From contig MU401502.1 of the NCBI GenBank assembly GCA_022579005.1, positions 152,287 to 216,286 on the forward strand: a stretch of DNA of 64,000 bases. Reading direction: 5' to 3'. A program made the translations under genes and the position numbers. The first letter of the stretch is position 1. Each line of letters opens with the position of its first letter. Shown here one piece after another: positions 47,502 to 60,388 of this stretch. This DNA is from Poronia punctata (lineage: Eukaryota; Ascomycota; Sordariomycetes; Xylariales; Xylariaceae). Under the pieces are notes generated by a model. That model was given only the letters and a program-made list of their open reading frames with translations, did not search any database and was not told the DNA's origin.

Positions 47502-49211
47502 CTTGCTGGTTTGTATACGATTTAGACAAATGTTTATCGACAGTAAGGACAGCTACAGGTTGGAGTTTGCAGAAAACAAGCGAAACAAGCGAAGAGTTTT
47601 GTCTGGCAAGTTGCTCAGCTATATATATATCTTAACCATGGCGTAGCCCTGTCCATGCCCGACCTCCTTTATCAACCGCCCACCGTAACATTGCCATATT
47701 CACCTACCTAGAACGGGTCAAAGTTTTCTAGATTGGACATGCGGAATATCAGAAAGGATTCGTTGAGTTTGGTTCACGGCACATGGTTTTGCGAATCAGC
47801 GGCGGTCTTCATTATCCGGGTTATTATCCAGGTATATATAGCCCCAATCACACCCACGCTCGGTTCTATATTTACAGTCGGTAAATAGCCTCAGGTGGTG
47901 CTTAGGCTATCGGCAAATACCAATCTCGGTCTAAAAAATGGTCCGCCATGAATGAGATCGGACAAGTTGCCGAGAGAATGATCTGCAAAACTGGCCGAAC
48001 GGATCGGAGCTCTAGTATACTTGATGGAACCAAGGCCGATACTAACCAGGGTTGTGTTCTTGAGGTCACATTCTATTATAACCTTTGTAGAGGGGAAAGG
48101 CTTGTCAGCTTGAGATAGGTGTTTGCGAATGGAACAGAATGGATAAGGTAAATATCAAGTCTAGTTCCTAGACTAGGTCATATTTCTGTAGACGATGATA
48201 AGGGGGATCATATGAGAACAACCAGCTTGTTCGATGTACCCCACTTACAAAGCGTCATGACGATGTTTATGATAGATATCTGCTCTTTACCTCCCTTACC
48301 TATATATCATCCGGGATGTTCCTACACTACTGCGCGATGCATCATCATCGTCGTCGTCGTTGTACACAAGGTATGACTTTTTGACTGTGATGCGATTTTT
48401 GCTAGGAGTTTGACCATGATACCGTTGCACAAACACAATATTCATATGTGAGAAAAAATATAATTTTGTCAAGAATGACACAGCTCCGAACTTCTTGTAT
48501 ATAGTAAGCCGAGGCTGACAATCAACAACAAGTCTGCATCACAACACATTCAAGCGTCTACACGTACTGTGAAGTTGATCCTCACTCGCTGAGAGCTTCA
48601 AGTGGCTGTGCTTTGGTGATCTGTGGCGCATTCATACAGCCAGTCTTGTTAGGTAATACAGGCGTGACAGGCCTCAGGGGGGTTAGAAAGAACCGTCTGG
48701 CGTATGTCAGGCTCTCTACCAGGTGTCTAGATGTACCTAATTGTTCCTCTATCAAGTACGAGTACATACGTGTACAAGTACTCGTAGGAGGTAACCGGCT
48801 GCGATCTGCATCCGCAGAACTAAATACGTACGCCGCGACAAATGCGCCTTCATCCCTTGTCTTGTCTGCGTTTCTAGAACTTTTTTGTTTCAACATAACA
48901 GCAACAACTATCCCTCTTCCATCCCTCTGTATTTTCACATATCCATATATATACCAAATCTGAGGGGGGAAATAATCTAACCAACAGAGAAGGAAGAGAA
49001 ATCGCAAACCTACCTAACCCCATTACGTCATTTATCAGACAGACAGATAGAATATCACTTATTAGTTTTTTCGCGAAAACGGAATAAGCACTTTGTTTGA
49101 TCCGTCGCGCGGAAACTAAACCTCCCTTGGTCTTTCTATCTATCTGCGTACACCATCACCTAACCACCACCACCACCACCACAACAACAACAACACCCTA
49201 CACAGATAAAA
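47502..49211. other. Divergent spacer between DUF1996 and Elf1 genes
   Basis: About 1.7 kb that should hold both promoters. A CGTCGTCGTTGT-like triplet run occurs near 48349-48362. GTACGAGTACATACGTGTACAAGTAC-type interrupted repeats occur near 48758-48784. A CCA/CAA triplet tract (49164-49194) lies just upstream of the Elf1 start. No gene recognised. Confidence 0.5.
49164..49194 (+). repeat. CCA/CAA triplet tract in Elf1 5' UTR
   Basis: About six CAC/CCA units followed by about five CAA/ACA units, ending about 18 nt before the Elf1 ATG. CAA-rich leaders are common in well-translated fungal mRNAs; a functional role is inference. Confidence 0.8.
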
Positions 49212-49913
49212 ATGGTACGAATAGATATTTCCTAGACAAAACAAAACAAAAAAGAAAAGAAACCCCCGACCGCGCCCGTGATCAACACACACAGCACTGA
49301 CTGACTGACTAACTAACACCCCGCTAACCTACGACCAACAGGGAAAACGCAAGAAGAGTTCGCGAAAGCCTCAGGGCCCGAAAAAGGTAACCTTACCTAC
49401 TACCTACGACCGACTGACCGACCGACCGAGCGCGCTTACTGATTGATTGATTGATTGATTGATTGCAGCGCGAGAGTCTAGCCAAAGAATTCACCTGTCT
49501 ATTCTGCAACCACGAAAACTCCGTAACCGTCAAGCTGGACAAGAAATCCGGCGTCGGGAATCTTTCGTGTGCCGTCTGCGGCCAGAGGTTCCAGTGTGGG
49601 ATTCATACGTTGATGGAAGCCATCGATGTTTATAGCGAATGGGTTGATGCAGCAGGTAACGTTACCTTACCAAGAGAGAGAGAGAGAGAGAGAGAGATTA
49701 GATTTCTGTGGCTGACTTCTTTTGGTCTGGGGAACAGATGCTGTTGCGAAAGAGGCTGCGACCGATAAGACAACGACGACGAGCTCATATGCGCGTGCCG
49801 GACCGGGACCGAGAGCGGCGCCTATAAGGGACCGAGAGGTCGAAGATGACGAGGATGGTGGACATAGATATGTCGGAGAAGGCATTGTGGATGACGATGA
49901 TGATGACTATTAA
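49212..49913 (+). CDS. elf1: Transcription elongation factor Elf1 (ELOF1)
   Basis: Exons 49212-49214 (the ATG alone), 49342-49386, 49469-49655 and 49738-49913 give 136 residues. The product begins [16 protein letters not shown], a basic tail that contacts DNA in known Elf1. A zinc-ribbon follows: CLFC (pair 1) and CAVC (pair 2), with [18 protein letters not shown] between, then [11 protein letters not shown]. Elf1/ELOF1 binds elongating RNA polymerase II. The C-terminus is extended and acidic (DDDDDDY), as in other fungal forms. The acceptor of intron 2 is preceded by six GATT units, and intron 3 contains a GA microsatellite. Confidence 0.95.
49441..49464 (+). repeat. (GATT)6 repeat abutting an Elf1 splice acceptor
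   Basis: Six perfect GATT units fill the branch-point to acceptor zone of Elf1 intron 2, immediately before GCAG. Confidence 0.95.
49673..49697 (+). repeat. (AG)n microsatellite in Elf1 intron 3
   Basis: About 12 AG units inside the last intron of Elf1. Confidence 0.95.
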
Positions 49914-50193
49914 AGCACGAATATCATTTTGGGTCGAAAACCCCAATACCTTGGATGGTTTACGCACTACATGAGTTTACCAGTTTTTACGCATGGGAAG
50001 CTCCAATGTCCAACTACGGGCTAGATGGACAAGGACGTCTTGGGCAGCCATTGCTACGGACGCTGGTTTGACGGTAGGTTCGATAACCTATCGACTTCCC
50101 TACCACTACTATAGGTAACCCCTAATCTCTCTCAACTATGTTTGCAGTTTGCAAGTGTTGAGGGACGGTAAATGTGGTTCACTACCTACTATA

Positions 50194-51295
<1,102 letters not shown>

Positions 51296-53243
51296 GACTT
51301 CTTTTGGTTTTTTTTTTGTCTCTGGGATGTATGATGTGGGAGAGAAAATATGCAGATATCCGGCAAAGCGCAGCAGGAGATAAGCAAGCGCCCGAAAACC
51401 TCAAGTACCACCCGCCTGAAAGAATGAACTAGGTCAACTTTGGAAGACAGTTACTTTTCTGTATTTATGTTATGTCCTGGATAGTGAGATGAGCTGGACT
51501 AAAGGAAGGGCAAGGGGAGAAGGTATTTTGCAATACAATTGCAAATGCCAATTGCACGTTTGAACCCTACAAGTTCCAACTAACCTAGACAATTGCAGGG
51601 GGTCAGACCAAGAAGTGGCAGGGGGGATTTCTATAAATCAACACGCCAGACTTTAAATCGAAATCTGTGCACTGTCATGAGATCAGGATGGAGGTCTTGG
51701 AAGAGTTTGTTCTCTTGTCTGTGTACTACAAACATTTGTGAGTGGGTAAATATAAAGAAGTTCTGGATCGTGAATCGAGATAACGGGGTATCCAGCCTAA
51801 TCGGAATTAGGAATCTAGGTAACTAAGGTTACCTACCTTGACTAAGGTTAATATTCAATCCCGTATCAAGAGCTGTACCAAGTATGTAGATAGAGACATT
51901 CCCGTTGGTAAGGATGTGGATTATCTTTGTGTACCTACCTACCTCCTTATGTACTCAAACTTGTACATCATACCATGTATTTCCTGTAGTAATGGGGGCA
52001 ACCCCGCCATAGCCTACAAGTACTGTATGCACACATAGCGCCAAGTTGTCTGGTTCTAGATAGATGCGTAGGTTAGAAAGTGCCTGGGCATGGCACCGGA
52101 GTGTCTCAACACTTCTAGGCCTTTTGTCCTTGGCCAAAGGATTGAAAATAATTGCTTTAATGACATGGAAATACCACAACCAGTAGGTTGATAGGGATAT
52201 TGAATAGGAGGTACTTTAGCCATTTGAGCCGACATGATGTTGCTACGGCTCTCCTACAATAAAACAGGAAAGGCGGAGAAGTGATTTTGGCGTTGAGAAA
52301 GTGCGTTCTGTTGTTGCTCAAACTGGCACTTTATAGGGCTTGCTCCGGACTGGTAAAGACTACCTAGGAAGTCGACTTTGTGGTGTTAGAAAGCTCGGCG
52401 CATAGGAGACACTTCTAGGCCCTTGGTTATGATATCTTCAACAGCATCGTTGATAGGGTCCTAGTAGGAGGTGTATTTACATATGCTTATTTAGCCACAA
52501 AATACCTAGTTACGCTGGGTTGAACATTGCAGACCTGCAAGTTACCTATTTACCATATTTCACCTTTAAGATGCTTGTAATCCATCCCTGACTACTTGAA
52601 AGTCCTTCTCCTACACATGGACATTAAAGAAGGAACAAAGGAACATACTACAAGTAAGTAAGTACTTAGGTACTATAAGCAATCTACACTTATAAGCTGA
52701 TGGATATTGCCTTACTCAGGTCCCTCATCCCCTCGAGTCAACAGTATTGCTCCCCCCCCCCGAATTAAATTCAATTCCTTTGAAGTCCGGCCTAGATGGG
52801 TACATTTGCGTACCTAGGTACGTACTTACTTATCACAAGGCCCTACCGGGTACCCAGACCCTTACCCCTACCTGTACCTTGACCAATTCGCGGACGGTAG
52901 GTACAACCACAATCCATTTCTGTAGGTACCTACTTATGCCACCTACTTAGAGGTATCTACATCTGCAATCTAGACTACCCACCAAATAAGCGCAACAACA
53001 CGCCATTGCCTCATAAGCTTCAAAGGTTCTTTGTTGTGCTCAAGCAGCCAACGCTACACTTGGAAGGTACTCAATTCGAAAGCTCTCAGTCACAAAGCTT
53101 GGCCAGATCCAGCGCCGGCAACATTGGTCGGCTTACGCCCGGACATCCTAGGTCTTTGTGAAGATGAGGCAAGCCTAACGAACCCTCTTGAAATACCATT
53201 ACAACGACGTTTATCCAGCCGCCCTGTTGTTGGAATAATCGAC
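51296..53243. other. Divergent spacer between UPRT and WAPL genes
   Basis: About 1.95 kb with both promoters. TACCTACCTACCTCC-type words are dense near 51931-51945 and 52800-52960. An open reading frame continues upstream of the chosen WAPL ATG to 53031, but its residues do not look like a protein family. No other gene recognised. Confidence 0.5.
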
Positions 53244-55927
53244 ATGGTTGCCGGACAAGAAGTCGGCGCTCAGCGCAGGAGAAAGGTATTAAATACGTAT
53301 GGGAAAGCGCCTAGGAAGAGGGTGCCAAAGGCCACCTTCGCGCCCCCGACCGCGTCTGAATCTGTATCGGAAGAAGACCCCATCACCGCATCTGACACCA
53401 TTGTGCCACGCCGTCAAGATCAGCCCAGACACAGGTCCAAAGTCGCGTCGTCGTCTACGCGTACACAAGATGAGGATGAACTGTACAACATACAGACTGT
53501 GCATGCTTTAGGTCCCGACCGAAAGCGCAAGGCCTCTCAAATTTATACCAGCAAGAAGCCGTCGCGACCGAGCGCTAACGAACCAGAAGAGAAACAACAA
53601 CAAGAAGAAGAAAGCCACCCAGCAGCGCCTGAACCCCGTCGTGCCCGCATAGCTCCCTCCAAAAAGCCGTCGGCCGTGAGATCAATCGATAGAGAGCGAT
53701 CCGACGATGAGCTCGCGTCTACGCATTCGACGCGTATTGAAACCCAATCTCGACTTTCAAGCCCACCGCCCACGCCCACACCGCCTCGGACCTCGAGACC
53801 GCGCATTGAATCGCCTCGCAATTTTAAACAGAAACCTACAAGCACCCTCCCAACAAAAGGTGGGCAACAAAGAACCGCCAGAGAGCAACGACATCAGATA
53901 GCTTTACATATTGCGCGAAGTCCGACACAAGAGTCGAACCAGACGACTTCACAGTCCACCAAAGAAGTTAAGAAGCAGATCCAGTTTGTACCTGCGGAAG
54001 CACCTATCGCCAGCCTCCCAAAGAAGCCGCGCAAGCGGCTTATAGATGCGCTAGTAGAACAAGACCCGAGTGATGCAACGGCACCAAATGAAGACGTTCC
54101 CAATGTTCAGCCCAGCGCAAGCCAGGCCGCCTTTAGCCAGACCAGTAGTGTGGCCGAGTTGAACAAGCAAGTCTTGCCGGCTACCCCGAAGGCCAAGGTC
54201 AGGCCGGGCCCATCGACAGGAGGGCGGACGTTCGCTCGGTCTAGCAGCGCGCTTAAATTTACCTATGGGCAAGACCGAAAGGTGCGAGAGGAAGAGGATA
54301 ATTTGTTGGAATCGTTGGCTCTACCGGAAACATCGTCCTACACCCGAAGACGCCTAGACCCTGAAGGCCCCAAAAAGTCGTTTGCTCTGGGCCCAGCCGG
54401 TTACGATGATGACGACGCTGCTACTACTTCACCTAGCTCCAAACTCCGAGATATTCACGAACTTCGACAGGCCGGCGCCAATTCGCGCGTGGCAGATGCC
54501 ATGCAGGATCTTATCGACCAAATCGGCAAACCCGGTACCAGCTCCTCCTCATCTCGTCGAGCAGCGCTGTTGCAAGTGGCCGAGAAAATGCAGGACAAGA
54601 CATTCATCCGGCAGTGTCGCGATCATGGCGTCGAAAGCGCCTTGCTTAAAGATATAGCCAACGAGTCCGATATCATTTGCGCATATCTTATACTGTCTTC
54701 GCTCCTTACAATTCTTGCTAAAGGCCCGTCTGCTCATACGGGCCAGCTGCTTCGAACAGAGGAAACAGGCCCGGTATTTGGCCGTATGCTTAGAATTGGT
54801 GACGATATTAAGAAATTGGTAAAGGATCGGAAGACTAACCTCTCCAAACGAAGCCAAAGCTCAGTCATCGCCGTCGAAACTCATCTTCGTGAATTGCCGA
54901 TTTGGGACGGGAATCCACCATCTTTTGTCTCTCCTAGAGGTCTTGGGGTTAAATGTCTTCAAGTTTTCCTCGCTCAAGACATCCTCGTGGATATGCGCCC
55001 TTCGGTCTTCACAGAAGCTGTCACGAAACATCTCTACGATGTGCTCTCCGATGCTAGCAATGACGCGGCATACTGGGACTACCCAGCATCGCCGAGATCT
55101 TTGGAGCTATACGGTGCTCTAACTGTGCTCGATTTCCATGCCATCAGCATGGCGGCGAGCCACGGCGACAACGGCGAGTGGGCAGGGAAATATCTTCCAA
55201 TTGTAGCTGACGCATTCTCTACCTCGCTTCGGACGTCTTCAGACGACAAGAGAACTCTAGAAGGCCTTGTCCTAAAGCTCATAATAAACTTGACCAACAA
55301 CAACCTGGCTGCCCCTAGAGTATTTGCGGATAAAGGTCTTCTGCCAGCTTTGGCTGCTCCCATCTCTAGCAGCTTTGACCGAGCGCTAGCACTGGTGTCC
55401 CAGGACTCATGGGCCGAATGGGTCTTAAACGGACTTGTCCTACGTCTCGGCATTCTTATCAATTTTGCAGAGCATAGCGATCTAGTGCGTCAGATCGTAA
55501 GCGATTGCCGATATGAGAACCAGGAGCCAGTGGCCGAGTTGATCCGGCTCTTTATAGAAAACCACCGGCGAACCGGCGAGGTAGGTTACTGTACAACTAT
55601 GTGTAGACGAATAGGGACTAATGTCATTATCTACAGGCTGATTCGATAAAGAAGACGCACCTCAATGTCGCGTTTGGGTACTTGTCAGTTCTGCTGGGCT
55701 ACCTGGCATTGTATAGCCCTGCGCGACAGAGGTTTATAAGCAGCCACCCTGCAAGAAGTATTGGCCCGTTGATCGGGTCGATTCGTGAGTTCATCGCTCA
55801 TTATGAACAAGTCGAAAATGCGATGACTGAAGACGATGGTGATGACGAGACCCGGGGTCCTGGCAGCTATGTCAAACAGCTCCAGGAACTCGTCCAACAA
55901 CTCGAAGATGGCGCGATACATGATTAA
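53244..55927 (+). CDS. WAPL-like cohesin release factor
   Basis: Exons 53244-55580 and 55637-55927 give 875 residues. I chose the ATG at 53244 (MVAGQEVGAQRRRKVLNTYG) because the upstream frame is poorly conserved in character. The N-terminal 450 residues are disordered, Ser/Pro/Arg-rich, and contain several acidic and basic patches. The C-terminal half holds the WAPL-like helical domain: HELRQAGANSRVADAMQDLI, QDKTFIRQCRDHGVESALLK and LKLIINLTNNN. WAPL-type proteins open the cohesin ring and release it from chromatin with Pds5. The intron before ADSIKKTHLNVAFGYLSVLL is in phase 0. This is the fungal counterpart of yeast Rad61 by domain, with low overall similarity expected. Confidence 0.85.
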
Positions 55928-57489
55928 ACCGCGCAAGATTTGGCGTTGCGGATATGGCATTTCATGTCGTGCCCAAGCCAACATATGTGTTTAAGAGGAT
56001 GCCTCTCTTGTGACGCCTTTCTTGTGATGCCCTTCTTGTATTAGGGGACGATGTTTCTGCATATGTTACGATGATGAGATACCGAGCCTGTATTATTGGA
56101 CGGATCAGGACGGACTATGTTTTTTTGTTATTCATTTACGGCCTGGCCAGGGGCATGGCCAAGGTCGCGCGCATGAGTTTAATGACAAGGGACATCCGGT
56201 GTGGTTGCATTTTATTAAAACCACAAAAATACCCACGATGATTATAGACGGAGTACTTTAGGGGAATTATCAATTATCAGCCAGATGGCTTCCGATAGCT
56301 TACCACATGGCGTTTCCGTCACCATCCCTGATTTACATGGGAAAACATGGCTACCAACCTTGAAAAGCAAGGCAGGGGTGCTTTTTGCATATACACGGGA
56401 TCTCTTCCCACTGTGCATCCGGCTTTACGACATATCACAAAACTCAATCCGTTTATAGACTACCTACGGATCCGACCTTACTACCTTAATTAAAGTTTAC
56501 CTACGAGGAAAGGCCTCATATTTCTATCTGTATTTATACGCTAGGAGGCGGGACGCAGGCTGCGTAAACTAGGTTCCTTAGTCCGCCCCGAGACCGAATA
56601 GGATTGTTTCCGCTTCATGCGCTTATGTACCACACACGTACATGGCCATGTCTTTTTATATACCTGGTAATCTGGAGCACCTATGGGATTTTCCGCTTTC
56701 AACCTACTTTTTTCTTTTCTCTTTCACATGCAGGTAAACTGGTAACTAGGTGCATACAATATACTTACCTTTAGTAGATACCCATGTATATGTAGGCCCA
56801 GGTTTACCTCTGGCGTTGAAAATAGCTACTCGTAGTGCTGTGTAGGAATCATTCCCTATTATGCTATGCTGTACACATGTATATAGAGCTAGCTACATGC
56901 TTTGAACAAGATCTCTTTACAAAAGGGTATGATCTGCCTTTTTGTACTTGTAGGAAAATACAACAAAAGTGTGCTTTATACACACATGTAACATAGCAAT
57001 TCTACTGTAGTAGAGAGCTTACATGTAGATACCCCACATCATCAATCATCAGATGTCATCCGCGTGGGCGCGCGTGGACGGGAGCTTACCTTGTACAGTA
57101 CCTATTTTCACTACATACATCAAGTACATACTTTTCAGGCACCTAACCTATTATGTAGGTGGTCGGTACATGGATACATGCATGTGTAGAAGTATGTATA
57201 CCTGACAACGCCTAGCAACACCGAACACATGCTCGTACTCCAAATCTACACACCCCTCTGCCCCTCGTCGGCAACAACATTCTGATACTACTTACCTTAC
57301 TTACACATACACACACCTATACATATCTCTCCATCCGGTCACCTTACTGCTTGTTATATTGTGCAACAGTACCAAATCTTCTGTTAATTGCCTTCAATTG
57401 ACCAACTGCGACGCGACCGACCTGTATATAGTATATTTGGACTATTGCGCCTTGCGCCGACCCTTTGAGGCTCGACGCACGTTTTCACC
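55928..57489. other. Intergenic between WAPL and Rheb genes
   Basis: About 1.6 kb with no supportable gene. It is AT-rich and holds many TACATGTA/TACCTA-type words (56750-57200). The Rheb promoter lies at the right end. Confidence 0.5.
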
Positions 57490-58411
57490 ATGTCGCCGCC
57501 GTCAAAGCAGCGGAAGGTTGCGATTGTTGGAAGCCGCTCTGTCGGTACAGCATCCCCCGATTTCCTTATTGCATTGCGCATTGCACAGTGTCTCCTCCAG
57601 ATGACGATAGTCAAAGCAGAGAAGATAAGCATGACGTCGAACACCTGTTGCTGACTGTAATTGACATATAGGCAAGTCTTCCCTGGCAGTCCAATTCGTT
57701 GATGGCCATTTTGTCGAGAGCTACTATCCAACCATCGAGAACACCTTCAGTAAGGTGATACGGTTCAAGGGCCAAGATTTTACCACTGAGATTGTTGACA
57801 CAGCCGGTCAGGTATGTCTGCAGCAAAGCTTAATCATTTCTGTCCGCCGTTCTCCCCCTTGCTGATTGATGCCCCGCGTTTGTGTTTGCCGCGCACAGGA
57901 TGAATACAGCATTCTGAATTCAAAGCACTTCATTGGCATCCATGGATACATGCTGGTATACTCGGTCGCATCTCTCCCATCCTTTGAGATGGTGCAGGTG
58001 ATTCGTGAAAAGATTCTTAACCATCTTGTACGTTGCCGCCTTTCCACATCTGCCAGCCATCTCTGGTGCTCATTAATCCCATACAGTCCGGTGGCATCCC
58101 CCGGCGTGATTAAATGACTCCCCCTCCGGCCGTGTATGACCTCATAGGCTGACAATCTGTATTTACGTTAGGGTACCGACTGGGTTCCGATTGTTATTGT
58201 GGGTAACAAGAGTGATCTGCGACCAGAGCAACGACAGGTCAGCCAGGACGACGGACGCAAATTGGCAGAGAAGTTCAACTGCGGCTGGACCGAGGCCAGC
58301 GCCCGTTACAACGAGAATGTGGGCAAAGCATTCGAACTGCTTATTGCTCAGATCGAGAAGTCCCAGAACCCCAACGAGGCGGCCAACGGCGGAAAATGCG
58401 ACATCATGTGA
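57490..58411 (+). CDS. rhb1: Rheb small GTPase
   Basis: Exons 57490-57544, 57672-57811, 57899-58027 and 58172-58411 give 187 residues. The P-loop GSRSVGKSS carries the Arg-Ser pair where Ras has Gly-Gly, a Rheb hallmark. Effector loop YYPTIENTFSKVI, G3 DTAGQDEYS and G4 GNKSDL are present. The C-terminus CDIM is a farnesylation CAAX box. Rheb activates TORC1 in animals and fission yeast; in filamentous fungi it also influences arginine uptake and growth. All introns are short and phase-correct. The first exon ends inside the P-loop. Confidence 0.96.
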
Positions 58412-60388
58412 AGAAACAAACGAGGAACAGGAAGGCATGAATAAAGAGCAGTAAAGTCCCAAAGACGGTACGATGCAGGAGAGGAGGATCAATGCCAGGA
58501 TTGTACAACGGAACAGGATTGAACATTATGAACACACGAGGACCTTGAATGATGCCCAAACAATGTTTGTCATGTCCTTGGAGCTCGAGGCTCTTGATGT
58601 CGTTGGTTCTAGATGGTTTACGTTAGGGTTTACTGTATTGCATGTGCATGGCTGTTGGTATCATATTGGCTGGCAGTTTGGGGGGTTGCATGTTGTACGT
58701 TGAACTATGGATCTAGATAAGATCAGGACTAGCCAGTGTTATTACACTTGTGCTGTCATAATACAAGGCTGACTTGCAGCCTTTTTGTCCATACCAACAC
58801 AAGCTTCTACTACTCATTTGTTGCCTTGAAATGTTTGTCTGTTTGCTTGATGGGCCACAAATGCGTCATTGGATAAAATGCTTGGCATCCTCAAGCTCCT
58901 CTCTAGGCTCTAGTTTAGGTTATCTACCTACCTTACCTTATCTACATGTATGATGTTAACAGACCGGTAATTGACTTGCAGTAGCAGGGTATTACAGTGA
59001 CAAACAAACCTGCATCCGATTGTTTCAGGACTGCAAGGCTTGGTCAAGAACATAGCGTGATAGCCAAATGGCATTACTCATATACAAATTTATAAGTTTT
59101 GTCTGAGAGGGTGATAAGATAGAATTAAATGACGATTTTGCAGGTGATCAGGGGTACCTTGCTGCAATAAGGCAAAGCATGTATGATGTAAACAGGAACG
59201 GCATGGCATGTACCGTGTACGTGTACGTGTACTTTCCTCCAGTGCAATGTGCATAGTCAGCATCGTGAAGTGTTGTTTCCGGCAAGACGGGTGGCGCAAT
59301 GTGGAGAATATGATTGGATAAAATAATAATGGAAATAAGAAGTGAAAACGGGTGAAAACGGTCTCTTAGCAGGGTCCAGTGCCTGCCTGCCTAAACCTAC
59401 CTTACAATTTAGTGCCGTGAATGAAAGGCTTTGGCAGTCGGGCTTCTAGACCACCAATCTTGAACGAAGAACTAGAAAGAGTCCAAAGATAGCTTTTGTA
59501 TCTACAGGTAGCAATTCTGATTTTTCAAGAGCAACTGCGACAGTTGCCTTCTGGTAAAGGCCGCTTCACTTTTAAACACAGGTTGGGCTCTTTCCCCTCA
59601 GGTGATTGTCAACTTTTATTCTGCTCTGACCTACAACCTTGACCCGTCTAAACAATGCACATGTGATCATATATCACACCCGCCTGTCTAGATCCGTTTG
59701 CTTCAAAAAATATTTGGTCTCTTTTAGATTTTTTTTTCCATCATTTCACCTACTTTGTATGGTCGATAGGGAAACTTTTTAACGCGGCCCAGTTTTTCCC
59801 AACGTTTTTTATTCATCCTGCTCTTTCAAGTCCGGGTTAAGATGCCCCCAGCGTCGACGGCGGCGGTAACAGAACAAGACTAGCAGCGGCAGCATCGGCA
59901 GCAAGGATCAAGCATTGTCACATCCACAGCCTTGCCTTGTTCGCTCTCCCTCCCCCTTTTTCTCTACCTTTCCCATACGCTGCATGCAAACCGATGATGC
60001 TCAACCTTGGGGATTAAATCTTATCGTCTTATCTTCTTTGACCCCGCCATCCTTGCTTTCACGCTTCGCTTATATACTGCTACTACCATATGTCACGCTG
60101 GCAAGGTTGATGAGAGCTTCATCTCTCTACTGTAAGAAGTCGCCATTGGGATACTCGCCCTTGTCACCATTTACGCATATACATGAGTATATCTTCATAT
60201 ATATATATGTTCACCTTGTATGTTCATTAACCCCTTAGACGTTTTCTCTATCTTTCAGCTTGGACTCATATGCTCTCTCTTCTGGCTCTTTTCTTGCTTT
60301 CATCAATCCTTGTACCGATGGCCTAACCTAATCGACAGGAGATATAATAGGGGTCTTGGTCGAGCTACGGCACGGCCCTCTCATCAAT
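58412..60388. other. Intergenic between Rheb and ZUP1-like genes
   Basis: About 2 kb. It should include the Rheb 3' UTR, and the last few hundred bases form a pyrimidine-rich leader of the deubiquitinase gene. A (GTGTAC)-like repeat GTGTACGTGTACGTGTAC occurs near 59214-59231. The frame 59915-60238 has no domain resemblance. Confidence 0.5.

Noticed and set aside
53031..53243. Upstream in-frame extension of the WAPL gene
   Set aside because: The added 71 residues look random and the first downstream ATG gives a typical basic N-terminus, so the later start is preferred.
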